This document shows positions 17,168 to 26,535 of a stretch of DNA of 64,000 bases, piece by piece. The position numbers and the translations under genes were made by a program. The notes under the pieces were generated by a model that saw nothing but the letters and a program-made list of their open reading frames with translations, ran no database searches and was not told the DNA's origin. Within the stretch, counting starts at the first letter, position 1. Each line of letters starts with the position of its first letter. Source of the DNA: Kribbella kalugense (lineage in GTDB: Bacteria; Actinomycetota; Actinomycetes; Propionibacteriales; Kribbellaceae); contig NZ_SODF01000001.1 in the NCBI RefSeq assembly GCF_004365875.1, forward strand, positions 3,348,001 to 3,412,000. The letters are read 5' to 3'.

Positions 17168-18291
17168 CCAGCGACCTCCAGCAGGCGTTCATCGGACTGC
17201 TCGACCGCACGGTCGTCACACGCTACGCCTGCCCGCAGTTGTGGCCGCTGGTGTTCAAACACCGCTCCACGCTGGCCGACTGGTTCGTGAACCGGCTCGG
17301 CTACCGGCTGCTCCTGACTGAATCCGCAGCCCGGCTGTACCGGCTTCCCACCGATGCCAAGGTCTACGCGCCGCGGCCGACGGACATGCCAGCGCGGCGC
17401 GCGCTGATCCTGGCAGTACTCACCGCTGCCGCGGCCGAGGATGCGGAAGATGTGACGAGCACTCAGGAACTTTCCGACCGGGTCCGGGTTCTGACCGATC
17501 GCAAGCAGACGGTCGTCACGCCGTACAACCCCGATCGGTATACAGAACGGATGCTGTTCGTGCGGGGGGTCCAGGTGCTGGTGGAGCTGGGCGGGCTACG
17601 ACCGCTCGGCGCACCAACGACCGATCAGAACGATGACTGGGCGCGGCAGCGCAACAAGGTCGGCGATGCATTCGACGTGCGGCGCGAGTTGCTGCTGCGG
17701 ATGATCGACCCGGTCAGCTTGAACGCAGCGCTCGGTTCCGCGGGCGGCCAGGAGCTGGAGTCCCCCAGGTTCGGCGTTCTTCGCCGGCTGCTCGAACTCC
17801 CGGTCTGCTACTTCGCCGACCTATCGGACGACGAGCGCGCGTATCTGACGAGTCAGCGGCGGCGGCTCCTGTCCTGGTGCGAGGAGATGACCGGCTGGAC
17901 CGCTGAGGAACGCACCGAGGGAATCGCGCTCGTGGTGACCGAGGACAAGCACACTGATCTGCCCTTTCCCAGACTGCGGGCCGCGGACTTCTGCACGTTG
18001 ATGATCCTCGACGAGTTGCTGCGCGACATCGGCACCGGCAAACCGTTCGGCCGCGATCGGATCGAGCTGGCCGCTGACGACATTGCCGACCGGTATCCGA
18101 CGGCGATGACCGCACAAACAACAGTGCAGGGCGCGATGGCCGCAGCTGCCCTGGAGACACTGGCGGCGCTCGATCTACTGCGACCGGCCGAGACGCCCGG
18201 CGAGTTTCATCTGACACCCGCGGCGGCACGCTATCGCGGTCCCGCTGTCCACGAGACAACTGATCGATCCGACGGAGGAACCGATGACTGA
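17164..18291 (+). CDS. jetB: Wadjet system subunit JetB-like (TIGR02678/DUF2398 family)
   Basis: A 375-residue protein. Its GTG start overlaps the jetA stop as GTGA (17,164-17,167), which I prefer to an ATG 105 bp further upstream inside jetA. It has the DUF2398 look: RYACPQLWPLVFKHRSTLADWFVNRLGYRLLLTE near the start, arginine-rich DMPARRALILAVL, and a C-terminal winged helix ending in EFHLTPAAARYRG. In Wadjet this is the KITE-like subunit that binds the kleisin. Its stop overlaps the jetC start by 8 bp. Confidence 0.87.
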   Translation: MTSDLQQAFIGLLDRTVVTRYACPQLWPLVFKHRSTLADWFVNRLGYRLLLTESAARLYRLPTDAKVYAPRPTDMPARRALILAVLTAAAAEDAEDVTSTQELSDRVRVLTDRKQTVVTPYNPDRYTERMLFVRGVQVLVELGGLRPLGAPTTDQNDDWARQRNKVGDAFDVRRELLLRMIDPVSLNAALGSAGGQELESPRFGVLRRLLELPVCYFADLSDDERAYLTSQRRRLLSWCEEMTGWTAEERTEGIALVVTEDKHTDLPFPRLRAADFCTLMILDELLRDIGTGKPFGRDRIELAADDIADRYPTAMTAQTTVQGAMAAAALETLAALDLLRPAETPGEFHLTPAAARYRGPAVHETTDRSDGGTDD

Positions 18292-21200
18292 TGCACGGGT
18301 CGATGGCGCAGCCTGGCTCGACGCCGCACGGACCGGTGGTCTACCGACCGCGCAGCTGACCCGCTGGCAGCCACTGCGCGTCGGAATCGTCAATCTCTGG
18401 GAGTACGACGAGGCCGAGTTCTGGTTCGCCGACGGACGCCTGGTGCTGCGCGGCGGGAACGGCGCGGGCAAGACCAAAGTTCTCGAGCTCACGACCTTGA
18501 TGCTGATGCGCGGTGAGATCGGTGCATCGATCCTCGATCCGTTCGGTTCGCAACATCGCACCATGCGGTTCAACCTGCTGCCCACAGGTGAGGCCGACGA
18601 TCCACGAGAGCTGGCGGATGCCGGACTTGGTTACGCCTGGGCGGAGTTCGGGCGCATCGGCGATCAGGGCGAAGCGGAGTACTTCACCTGCGGTCTCGGC
18701 GCCAGCGCTCGCCGTGGGACCGGAGCTGCGCCGGTGCAAACCTGGCAACTGATAACCCGACATCGGATCGGCAGCGCGCTGGAGCTGACCCACTCCAGAC
18801 GTCCGCTCAACGAAACAGAGCTGAAGAAGCTTCCCGGGGTGCAGGTCTACAGGAGCGCGACACAGTATCGTGCGCACCTGGCGCATGAGTTGTTCGGCAT
18901 GGAGATCGACGCGTACAACAACCTGACCGAATTGCTCAAGCAACTCCGGAAGCCGAAGTTGGGCGAACGCCTGAACCCGGCGAGCCTCGCCGACACCCTG
19001 CGGGACGCCCTGCCGCCGATCGCAGCCGAGGAGATCGATCATCTCGCCGACGGGTGGGATCGGCTCGAACAACTCCGCTCCAAGGTCGACACCACCAAGC
19101 AGGCTGCCCACGCGCTGGCTCACTACACAAGGCATTCATGGCGGCCATGGGCCTCGATCGTCGTCCGCTCGCGGGCCGACGAACTGTCACGAACCACCAG
19201 TCAGCTCGAGCGAACCACGGATCTCAAGAATCGTGCTGACGCCGAGCTCGCCGAAGCCACGCGACAAGTCGGTCAAGTGACGCGTGAGCTCGATAGGGTG
19301 CGCGTCGACAAGGACGACCGCGAGGTCGAATATCGCGAGCTGCTGAAATCGCAGGCGTACACCGATGCGGTAGCGGCGGCAGGTCGAGTCGAAACCCTTC
19401 GCAGTGCGTTGACCACCGTGGCCCAGCACCGCGGGAGTGTGAACGAGCGACACAGCAGAACGGTCCTGGCTGTGGAGCAGTCCCAGGCAGTCGTCACCGC
19501 GGCTGCGGCGGAGGCCGCAGCAGTGGCCGAGCGGGAATCGACGCAGGCTGAAACCGTGACGGACCTCGCCGCGCGGGTCGGCCTCGCCGCTGCGACCGAA
19601 CGACACCTGCCGGACCAGGACATCGCCGGGCTGCGTGTCGCGATCGACAGGAGGTTCGAGCGATTCGAGCACCATGAGCAGTTGTATGCGGACCTCGAGA
19701 GAGCCGTTGCCGAAGCCGAGGCGTCGGAAGGACGCGTCGCTCGGTCCGCCGCACGTCGCGCCGAGGCGGTATCGGAGGTCGCGGAGCGGCTGGTGCACCT
19801 GGAGAGCGCCGTCGACGACCTGCGCGTGAACTTGCGGAACTGGGCCCACGACTTGACGGCTGCCCCGACGACGGACGAGCAGGTCGAACACTGGTGTGAC
19901 CTGGTCGCCGAGTTGACCGCAATGGGTTCATCGACCTCATCGCCACGCGCTGCGGTCCGGCAGCATTTCGACGGACACCGAGAGAAGGCGCAGCGGCGGA
20001 TCGCGGTGGTCGAAGCCCGCCGGGAGCCATTGCGGGCCGAGAAATCGCGACTCGAAGCAGACATCGATCGACTGCGATCAATCTCCGAGAACGCGCCGCC
20101 GGATCCGGTGACGTGGAGCCGTCGCAACCGTCCGGAACCGTCGGCCGGGCGTGGAGCGCCGTTCTGGAAGTGTGTGAACCCGCGGGCCTGGCTGACTCCG
20201 GCTGATCTCGACGTCCTGGAGGCTGCGCTGGCTGCCGCCGGGATCCTCGACGCCTGGATCACTCCGTCCGGCTCGCTGGTCGATGCTGATGGCAACGAAC
20301 CCTTCGACGTCCAGCTCCGGGCGCGAGCAATGGCCGGCGCCGGCCTGAACGACGTACTGGAGCCAACTTCCACTGACGGTGTGCCGGTGGACGTGGTCGC
20401 GGCCGTACTGGCCGGGTTCGGCTGGTTCGCCGATCGAGCATCCGCTCCAGAAGACGGGACTTGGCTGAGCGGCGATGGCTGCTGGTCAGTCGGTTCCCTG
20501 ACTGGGCGAGCCGCACCCGCGCAGAGCGCGTCGTACCTCGGAACCGCAGCGCGCGAGGCGGCCCGCCTGCGGGCCATCGACGCGGCCAACGCCCAACTGC
20601 ACCGGGTCGACGAGGACTTGACACTCATCGCGGCCGAACTCATCCTCCTCGCGAGTCAGCTGGAGCTCCTCGAGACCGAATACACCGCATTGCCGTCCGA
20701 GCAGCCAGTCATCGAGGCTGCTCGCGCGTTCGCTGTCAGCACGGAGTTGTCGGGCCGTGCAGAGCGGGAGCACGCGACAGAGGTTGCCCGGCACGGCACG
20801 ATACAGGCCGAGGCAGACGACAAGCGGGCAAGCCTCGCAGAACACGCCGCTCGTTTCGGGTTCCCCATGGAAGGGCTGCAAACTTACGCCCGGGCACTGA
20901 ACCATTGCCGCCAAGCGGTGCTGGAGCTGTCTTCGCTTATCGAGTTGAGCAAGTCGCGGCAAGATGCGCTCCACGCCGCAGAGAGCACAGCGGAGGACCG
21001 CGGAATCGAGTTGGAGGAGGTCGTTCAGGAGCTGGAGAAACTGACGACGGAGCGGCGGCAGGTCCGTATCCAACTCGACATCGCCGAAGCGTCCCTGCAA
21101 TCGGATCACCACGACATGTTGGACAGAGCAGACCGCCTGGCCGAGCGCCTCACTCAGCTCGGTACTTCGATGACGCGCTTGGGCGACGAGTTGACCGAGG

Positions 21201-22426
21201 CGCGAGTCACCGTCGCCTCCGCAAAGGCGGTACTGGCCCAGCATGAGGAGCGCCGCGACGCAGCCGAGACTGCCCGTAACGAAGCATTGACCGCCTGGTG
21301 GGCGGTGGCCGACGCGGACTTGCTCGAGCCATTAGGCCTTTCCGTGCCCGAGAGGCGGGTGGTCGAGACCGGCCGGGAGAGCGCACGGGCTGCACGGCGG
21401 GCATTGCGGGACGTAACCGAGTCCGCTGCGGAGGAACGAGCGTGGCGGAGGTGCCTGACTGGCCTTCAGGAACTCCGGCAGCAACTGTTGCCGACGCGTG
21501 ACATGCGGATCGATGACGACGGACCTGTTCCGCTCGTGTTGGTGCTTACCGATGCAACGCTCGGGTGGCAGCCTCCCCAGCCGGCCAGTGACGCACTAGC
21601 CAACGCCGTGCAGGAGTTGGAGGAGCGCTACAACACCGAGCAACGCGATGTGCTGGCAACCCTGTTGGAGTCCAACTTCATCGAGTACCTGAAGGAGCGG
21701 CTCGATTACGCCGAGGGCACCTTCCTCGACATCAACAGGCAACTTGCGAAGCATCCGACGGGACAGGGGCACGTCGTTCGGCTGGAGCGAGTGCCCGACC
21801 CTGCCGATCCAGAGGCAGTGCTCGTGGTGAAGGCACTCAGCCACGGATACGCACAACTCGGCGCGGATCGTCAGGAACAGGTGCGCAACTTCCTGTCCCG
21901 AAAGATCGACGCGGCCCGCGCCGACGCAAGGGCCGAGGGCGCGAGCGACTGGAAAGAACAATTGGCGAGTGCGCTCGACTACCGTCGGTGGTTGCGCATC
22001 GAGTTGCAGTTCCGGGGCGGGGACGGAGGCACGTGGCGCCGTTTCGACAATGCGAGTCACGGCTCGAAATCCGGCGGCGAAAAGGTCGTCCTGCTGTCTC
22101 AGCCGCTGTTCGCAGCAGCAGTGGTCGCCTACAACGCGGCCGGCCGCGGAGCGCCACGATGGATCTGGCTCGACGAAGCGATGACCGGTGTCGATGCGTC
22201 CGTCAAGGAGTCGTTCATGGGCCTCACCGTTGAATTCGACCTCGACGTCATGTTGACCGCCCACGACGAATGGTGCACGTACCGTACGGTTCCAGCCGTC
22301 GCTATCTACGACCTAGCTCGCGACAAGCTTCTGCCGGGCGTGGATATCGATAGTTATCTCTGGCTGGGCAAGAACCTGACTCAAGTCGAGCGAGCCCTGC
22401 CGATCGCTGTTGCAGGCGTCGAATGA
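18284..22426 (+). CDS. jetC: Wadjet system SMC-like ATPase JetC (TIGR02680 family)
   Basis: A 1380-residue SMC/MukB-like ATPase. The Walker A GGNGAGKT is at residues 57-64; the ABC signature region GSKSGGEK is at 1260-1267; the Walker B WIWLDEAMTGVD begins at 1293 with D1297 and E1298 as the catalytic pair. Between them are long heptad-rich arms (roughly 290-600 and 780-1130) flanking a less charged hinge-like segment around 640-740 that includes the family's WSRRNRPEPSAG and FWKCVNPRAW. The family loads on DNA by loop extrusion and detects closed circular plasmids. All ATPase motifs are intact, so the system looks functional. Confidence 0.93.
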   Translation: MTDARVDGAAWLDAARTGGLPTAQLTRWQPLRVGIVNLWEYDEAEFWFADGRLVLRGGNGAGKTKVLELTTLMLMRGEIGASILDPFGSQHRTMRFNLLPTGEADDPRELADAGLGYAWAEFGRIGDQGEAEYFTCGLGASARRGTGAAPVQTWQLITRHRIGSALELTHSRRPLNETELKKLPGVQVYRSATQYRAHLAHELFGMEIDAYNNLTELLKQLRKPKLGERLNPASLADTLRDALPPIAAEEIDHLADGWDRLEQLRSKVDTTKQAAHALAHYTRHSWRPWASIVVRSRADELSRTTSQLERTTDLKNRADAELAEATRQVGQVTRELDRVRVDKDDREVEYRELLKSQAYTDAVAAAGRVETLRSALTTVAQHRGSVNERHSRTVLAVEQSQAVVTAAAAEAAAVAERESTQAETVTDLAARVGLAAATERHLPDQDIAGLRVAIDRRFERFEHHEQLYADLERAVAEAEASEGRVARSAARRAEAVSEVAERLVHLESAVDDLRVNLRNWAHDLTAAPTTDEQVEHWCDLVAELTAMGSSTSSPRAAVRQHFDGHREKAQRRIAVVEARREPLRAEKSRLEADIDRLRSISENAPPDPVTWSRRNRPEPSAGRGAPFWKCVNPRAWLTPADLDVLEAALAAAGILDAWITPSGSLVDADGNEPFDVQLRARAMAGAGLNDVLEPTSTDGVPVDVVAAVLAGFGWFADRASAPEDGTWLSGDGCWSVGSLTGRAAPAQSASYLGTAAREAARLRAIDAANAQLHRVDEDLTLIAAELILLASQLELLETEYTALPSEQPVIEAARAFAVSTELSGRAEREHATEVARHGTIQAEADDKRASLAEHAARFGFPMEGLQTYARALNHCRQAVLELSSLIELSKSRQDALHAAESTAEDRGIELEEVVQELEKLTTERRQVRIQLDIAEASLQSDHHDMLDRADRLAERLTQLGTSMTRLGDELTEARVTVASAKAVLAQHEERRDAAETARNEALTAWWAVADADLLEPLGLSVPERRVVETGRESARAARRALRDVTESAAEERAWRRCLTGLQELRQQLLPTRDMRIDDDGPVPLVLVLTDATLGWQPPQPASDALANAVQELEERYNTEQRDVLATLLESNFIEYLKERLDYAEGTFLDINRQLAKHPTGQGHVVRLERVPDPADPEAVLVVKALSHGYAQLGADRQEQVRNFLSRKIDAARADARAEGASDWKEQLASALDYRRWLRIELQFRGGDGGTWRRFDNASHGSKSGGEKVVLLSQPLFAAAVVAYNAAGRGAPRWIWLDEAMTGVDASVKESFMGLTVEFDLDVMLTAHDEWCTYRTVPAVAIYDLARDKLLPGVDIDSYLWLGKNLTQVERALPIAVAGVE

Positions 22427-23637
22427 GCGTCGTGCCGGAAGGAATCCGGCAATGGTCCGGGCTCGACGGACCGGCAGCGGTTCTACGCGCAGTGCAGATC
22501 CGAGCGCGTCGTGGGCACGACACCGAGAACGGCCGCCTGAGCGCGGTGGTGCTCTCGTCGAGCCAGCGACAGGAGGTGGGAAGGCTCCTGGGCAACAGTT
22601 GGGCACTCTCCGGCCGACCGGTCCAGCTTCGTGACGTCGCCGCTCGACTGGCTGAACACGGGATGACGGTCCGCCGGCTCGTCGAGGCGTTGTACGGCGA
22701 AGTCGAGCTCGACGCCGACGTACGACGGATGGAAAGCGAGCGGGCTCGAGCTGAGGACAAGTCCGCCGAGGCCGAACTGATCTGGGCCGGAGTGCTGCCG
22801 CAGGTCGCTCGCGACTGGCTGGCCGACGAGCCAATCCTGCCGGCGGCCGGTGCCGGAGATCGCCTCGGGGTTGTCTGGGAGGTGAGCGCGATCTGGATTC
22901 AGTTGCCTGACGGAACGACACCGCCGGTTCGGCATGCGCAACTTGCCGGTGTCCTCCTTGGCGACGCCCATTCACTGGACGCAGACCAGCTGCTCGGGAA
23001 GCTCGTAGCGCGATTGGCGGCGATGACCCAGGGACTGGCGCGACCGACGCGGGCCGGCAGGATCTGGCGGCTGGCGTGGGCGTCGGTCGGCGTACTCTGC
23101 GACGAGGTCTCGTCTCGGGTGCTCGCGGTGAATCTCGCACTGGAAGGGAACGCACACGCCGTCCGCTTGTGCTCCGCCTCCGTTGGCGAACCGGTGTGGC
23201 TGTCCTTGCGCTCGCTACGCGGCGACTGGAACGCAGTAGGTGGACCAGCCTTTGTCTGCGAGAATCCGACTGTCGCCGAGGCGGCTGCGGACCGGCTCGG
23301 AGCTGGCTGTCCGCCGTTGATCTGCACCGACGGTGTGCCGACCACCGCGGCTCTCGACTTGGTCGCCGGGCTCGCTGCTGCCGACATACCCGTGAGCGTC
23401 CGGGCGGATTTCGACCATGCGGGCTTGGTGGTCGTCAAGCAACTCGTGTCCGTGGCGCCGGCCGCTGAAATGTGGCGCTTCGATGTCGCCACCTACCTCC
23501 GGCACACCACCCACGGCACCCAGCTCGGCCATTACCCAGACCTGCGGTCGGCGATCGACCACATAGGTCAGGCTGTCCATGAAGAGGCTCTACTGGACGA
23601 CCTACTCGCCGACCTGTCATCAGCAGCTGTACCGTGA
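22423..23637 (+). CDS. jetD: Wadjet system nuclease subunit JetD (TIGR02679, DUF3323 + DUF2399 Toprim)
   Basis: A 404-residue protein starting with ATGA overlap on jetC. The N-terminal ~260 residues match the DUF3323-like region. The C-terminal DUF2399 is a Toprim fold with the catalytic Glu in FVCENP (E280) and the metal-binding D-x-D in VRADFDHAG (D329, D331). In Wadjet this subunit cleaves extruded circular DNA. The full acidic set is present. The operon ends here; the 245 bp to the AbiEi gene contain no further gene that I can support. Confidence 0.92.
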   Translation: MSVVPEGIRQWSGLDGPAAVLRAVQIRARRGHDTENGRLSAVVLSSSQRQEVGRLLGNSWALSGRPVQLRDVAARLAEHGMTVRRLVEALYGEVELDADVRRMESERARAEDKSAEAELIWAGVLPQVARDWLADEPILPAAGAGDRLGVVWEVSAIWIQLPDGTTPPVRHAQLAGVLLGDAHSLDADQLLGKLVARLAAMTQGLARPTRAGRIWRLAWASVGVLCDEVSSRVLAVNLALEGNAHAVRLCSASVGEPVWLSLRSLRGDWNAVGGPAFVCENPTVAEAAADRLGAGCPPLICTDGVPTTAALDLVAGLAAADIPVSVRADFDHAGLVVVKQLVSVAPAAEMWRFDVATYLRHTTHGTQLGHYPDLRSAIDHIGQAVHEEALLDDLLADLSSAAVP

Positions 23638-23870
23638 GACGGGGTCGCCCCTGAACCACAAGAAAGCTCGGGTCGACCATCCTCCCGGCTTCCATGGATG
23701 CCTCGACTAGCACTTCGCTCCGCCATGGACGTAGATCCGTCGTCACAAGCTGGAAAGCTGCATCGGCCGTCGCGGTGGCGCCAATCCTCGTGAGCCACAT
23801 CAGCTGAGCGGTTCTTGACGAGGAGGTCCGGAGCGTACATCAAATCGCACCCCTTGATAGCTCTTGGGGG

Positions 23871-23876
23871 TATGAT
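23871..23876 (+). promoter_or_regulatory. -10 element for a leaderless AbiEi transcript
   Basis: TATGAT lies 7 nt before the ATG at 23,884, so transcription would start at or next to the start codon. No convincing -35 hexamer is found at 16-19 bp spacing; TTGATA at 23,854 is only 11 bp away. AbiEi antitoxins usually repress this region. Confidence 0.45.
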
Positions 23877-23883
23877 TTAGTAC

Positions 23884-24498
23884 ATGATGCCTTCGGAGCC
23901 GCCTCGCGCACGCCAACGGCTCGCGATACTGCCGCCGACTTTCACCACGGCGCAGGCGCGTCGGGTCGGTCTGCCGTCACGGGATCTGGCGATGCTGGTC
24001 AGCGGAGGGGCCGCGATTGAACTCTCGCGCGGCGTCTACCGGCGCTCCGACGCCCCCGAGACTGCACACCTCGATCTGCTGGCTGTACACGCACGAGCTT
24101 CCCACGCAGTCGTCTGCGGCGAGTCCGCGCTCGCGCTGCACGATCTGATCGACGACATACCGGCCGCCGTACACATCGCCGTACCGCGCGGCACCCGACG
24201 TCCGGCGATCTCCTACCCGCCAATCATCGTCGCGCAGTACGCGGCCAAGACCTTCGACCTCAACGTCGAGCAGTACGAGGCGGCGCCAGGGGAGTTCGTG
24301 CCGGTCTACGACGCCGCCCGAAGCGTGGTCGACGCCATGCGGCACCGTAGCCGCATCGGCCAGACACTGGCCCTGGCGGCGCTGGGTCGCTACCTACGAA
24401 CCAGCGGGCCCGACGGGGTCAGAGATCTCCAACACGTCGCACGTGAACTGCACGCTCTGTCCGTCATCCGGCCAGCCGTCGAAGCGGTGCTCGCCTGA
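23884..24498 (+). CDS. abiEi: Type IV antitoxin AbiEi-like protein
   Basis: A 204-residue protein. The N-terminal ~60 residues form the AbiEi winged helix (FTTAQARRVGLPSRDLAMLVSGGAAIELSRGVYRR); the rest is the AbiEi C-terminal domain (AVVCGESALALHDLIDDIPAAVHIAVPRGTRRP and the F-V-P-V-Y-D-A-A-R-S-V-V-D segment). In AbiE systems it represses the operon and neutralises AbiEii. ATG 23,884 and ATG 23,887 are adjacent; a -10 element just upstream suggests leaderless initiation. Its stop overlaps the start of the toxin gene by one base. Confidence 0.88.
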   Translation: MMPSEPPRARQRLAILPPTFTTAQARRVGLPSRDLAMLVSGGAAIELSRGVYRRSDAPETAHLDLLAVHARASHAVVCGESALALHDLIDDIPAAVHIAVPRGTRRPAISYPPIIVAQYAAKTFDLNVEQYEAAPGEFVPVYDAARSVVDAMRHRSRIGQTLALAALGRYLRTSGPDGVRDLQHVARELHALSVIRPAVEAVLA

Positions 24499-25397
24499 TG
24501 GTCAATCCAGCCCGCGACACCACAGCCGGTCGCATCTACAACGACTTGCGGAACTCAGCACGCCGACAAACGCGCGCCACCGACGAGGTCATGGTCGAGT
24601 ACGTCCTCGAAAGATTTCTCTACCGACTGGCAACATCTCCAGCCGGCCGCGAACACTTCGTCCTCAAAGGCGGCCTGCTCCTGGCCCAGTTCGGCGCCCG
24701 CCGCACGACCCGAGACATCGACATTCTCGGGCAAGCCTTCACCGGCGACGACACCGAGATCATCCGACGCATCCGGGCGATCGCCGCGACCGAAGTCGAC
24801 GACGGCGTCACGTTCGACAGCACAAGCCTGAGAGCCGCGCCGATTCGAGATGACGGCCGCTACCACGGACTACGACTCGTCATGCCCGCCTCGATCGCCC
24901 GTGCACAACTCAAGCTTCAACTCGACGTCAGCATGGGCGATCCCATCACCCCCGAGCCTCAACTCATCGCATACGAACAACTGCTCGAGGCCGGGACCTT
25001 CACCATCCTCGGCTATCCACTCGCCACCGTCATCGCCGAGAAACTGTCCACCGCCATCGAACTCGGCGACCTCAACACCCGCGACCGTGACTACGGCGAC
25101 CTCTACCGCCTGCTAACTGCCAACACCCTCCGCGCCGACGAAGTATCCGCCGCACTCGAAGCCACCGCAGCCCACCGACGGATCACCTTACGACCACTCA
25201 GCTCAAGCATCACCGACCTCCCCCAGCAACGACAGCCCTCCTACACCGCATGGCTACGACGCCAAGGCCCCGCCGCCATCGGCTATGCAACCAGCTTCGC
25301 GGACGCAGTCGCGGTGATCACAGCCTTCGCCGACCCACTCATCACCAGCGAGACTCGCGGCAGGCACTGGGATCCCGAGAACACCCGGTGGACCTGA
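24498..25397 (+). CDS. abiEii: Nucleotidyltransferase toxin AbiEii/AbiGii family
   Basis: A 299-residue nucleotidyltransferase. The family core is clear: FVLKGGLLLAQFGARRTTRDIDIL, with the metal-binding D-I-D at residues 73 and 75, a third Asp in LKLQLDVSMGD, and the C-terminal V-I-A-E-K-L-x-T-A-I-E-L-G-D-L-N-T-R-D-R-D-Y-x-D-L-Y motif. Such toxins transfer nucleotides to RNA (tRNA acceptors in studied relatives) and cause abortive infection. It is translationally coupled to the antitoxin. Position between Wadjet and an attachment-like site places it at the right end of the island. Confidence 0.9.
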   Translation: MVNPARDTTAGRIYNDLRNSARRQTRATDEVMVEYVLERFLYRLATSPAGREHFVLKGGLLLAQFGARRTTRDIDILGQAFTGDDTEIIRRIRAIAATEVDDGVTFDSTSLRAAPIRDDGRYHGLRLVMPASIARAQLKLQLDVSMGDPITPEPQLIAYEQLLEAGTFTILGYPLATVIAEKLSTAIELGDLNTRDRDYGDLYRLLTANTLRADEVSAALEATAAHRRITLRPLSSSITDLPQQRQPSYTAWLRRQGPAAIGYATSFADAVAVITAFADPLITSETRGRHWDPENTRWT

Positions 25398-25603
25398 ACA
25401 ACAGGTCACCCCACAGCCCGCCAGGACACCCTTCTTCGACAGGTCCGTCCGCGACGCACCTCTTTACGCACCTCAATCAGCGCGAGAGGATGGTGAGTAA
25501 TGAGGACCGATGTGCACGAGATAACCCCAGAATCCCTTGTCAGTAAGAGCTTTCGGTAATCAGCGACAAATGGTGATCAACCTCGGCTGGAAATCAGCGG
25601 GTT

Positions 25604-25631
25604 CGGGGTTCGAGTCCCTGGCGGCGCACCA
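25604..25631 (+). repeat. 3' end of a tRNA gene (T-arm, acceptor strand, CCA): probable integration attachment site
   Basis: CGGGG-TTCGAGT-CCCTG folds as a perfect T-arm, followed by GCGGCGC, discriminator A and CCA. No matching 5' acceptor strand (GCGCCGC) occurs in the preceding 90 bp, so this is a fragment, not a complete tRNA gene. tRNA 3' ends are the standard attB/attP core of tyrosine integrases, and an integrase pseudogene begins 185 bp downstream. Confidence 0.75.
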
Positions 25632-25638
25632 GCATCAA

Positions 25639-25678
25639 GGTCCAGGGCAGACATCGCAATCTGCACCTGGGCCTTTTT
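25639..25678 (+). terminator. Hairpin plus T-tract after the tRNA fragment
   Basis: GGTCCAGGGCAGA pairs imperfectly with TCTGCACCTGGGCC and is followed by TTTTT. This is the expected intrinsic terminator of the tRNA gene carried along with the attachment sequence. Confidence 0.6.
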
Positions 25679-25815
25679 GCTTGCCCCCGCCACCACCGCG
25701 CCCGTCACCCGATAGTGACTGTGCGTCACATCACAACGCTTCGCCTCCCTGCCGCACTTCCCGATTCTCCAGCGTGGCCGGCGTTGAACAGCCAACCATT
25801 AACCCGGTTGGAGGC

Positions 25816-26535
25816 ATGACGTTGTCGAGGCCACCACTGTCGATCAGATCCTGGGGACAGATCTCCACCTGGGTCGCCGAAACCGACACCAACGGCAAGC
25901 CCACCAAGCACAAGTCACAGGCAAGATTCCGTGACCATGACGGCCACCTCCGCCCGCTCTCTGCCTACGCCAAGACCAAGACCGCCGCCGAGCGCGCCCA
26001 CTTGAAGAAGCTCCAGGACCGCGCCAAGACCACCCAGTCCGGCGAACTCACCGCGATGCACAAGATCAACCACCTCCTCGATCTGTGGGAGAAGAGGTTC
26101 GAAGACCTGATTGCCGACGGCAAACGGTCGCCGACATCCCTGGACACCTACCGACGGTCCCTCAAGAACCACGTCCGCCCCGCCCTCGGTGAGCTCCGCA
26201 TCGGCGAAGCCACCACCCCACGCCTCGACACCGTTCTCACCAAAATCAAAGCCGCCGCGGGAGCGTCCACCGCCAAGACCTGCCGCCCCATCATCTCCGC
26301 GCCATGAAACTCGCAGTCCGCTACGGCGCGATCACCGTCAACCCCGTCCGCGAAGTCGACACCATCGAAGCCCCCACCAAGAACCCACCCCGCGCCCCTC
26401 ACCCGCGAAGAAGTCTCCCTCCTCCGCAAGAGCCTCGCTGCAGACGAACGAGCGGTCGAGGCCGACATCCCCGACCTGACCACCTTCATGCTCGGCATCG
26501 GCGAACCCGTCTTCGCCGACCGGCCTCGGGAGTTC
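25816..26535 (+). pseudogene. Tyrosine recombinase/phage-type integrase, frameshifted and lacking its catalytic domain
   Basis: The first frame gives an arm-binding domain (ISTWVAETDTNGKPTKHKSQARFRDHDG in two parts) and a SAM-like core-binding domain (HLLDLWEKRF...SPTSLDTYRRSLKNHVRPALGELRIGEATTPRLDTVL). A frame change near 26,295 continues MKLAVRYGAITVNPVREV, and a second near 26,395 gives LTREEVSLLRKSLAADER. The reading stops before the catalytic R..HxxR..Y residues. It is therefore an inactive integrase, next to a tRNA 3' fragment. Part of its 5' region (25,846-25,960) is duplicated at 38,958-39,072. Confidence 0.85.

Noticed and set aside
19273..20643. 456-codon minus-strand frame inside jetC
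   Set aside because: Ser/Ala/Arg-rich shadow opposite a coiled-coil region; no start signal.
25577..25795. Minus-strand 72-codon frame ending GAPPGTRTPNPLI
   Set aside because: This is the known false translation of the complement of a tRNA 3' end; the DNA folds as a T-arm and acceptor strand.
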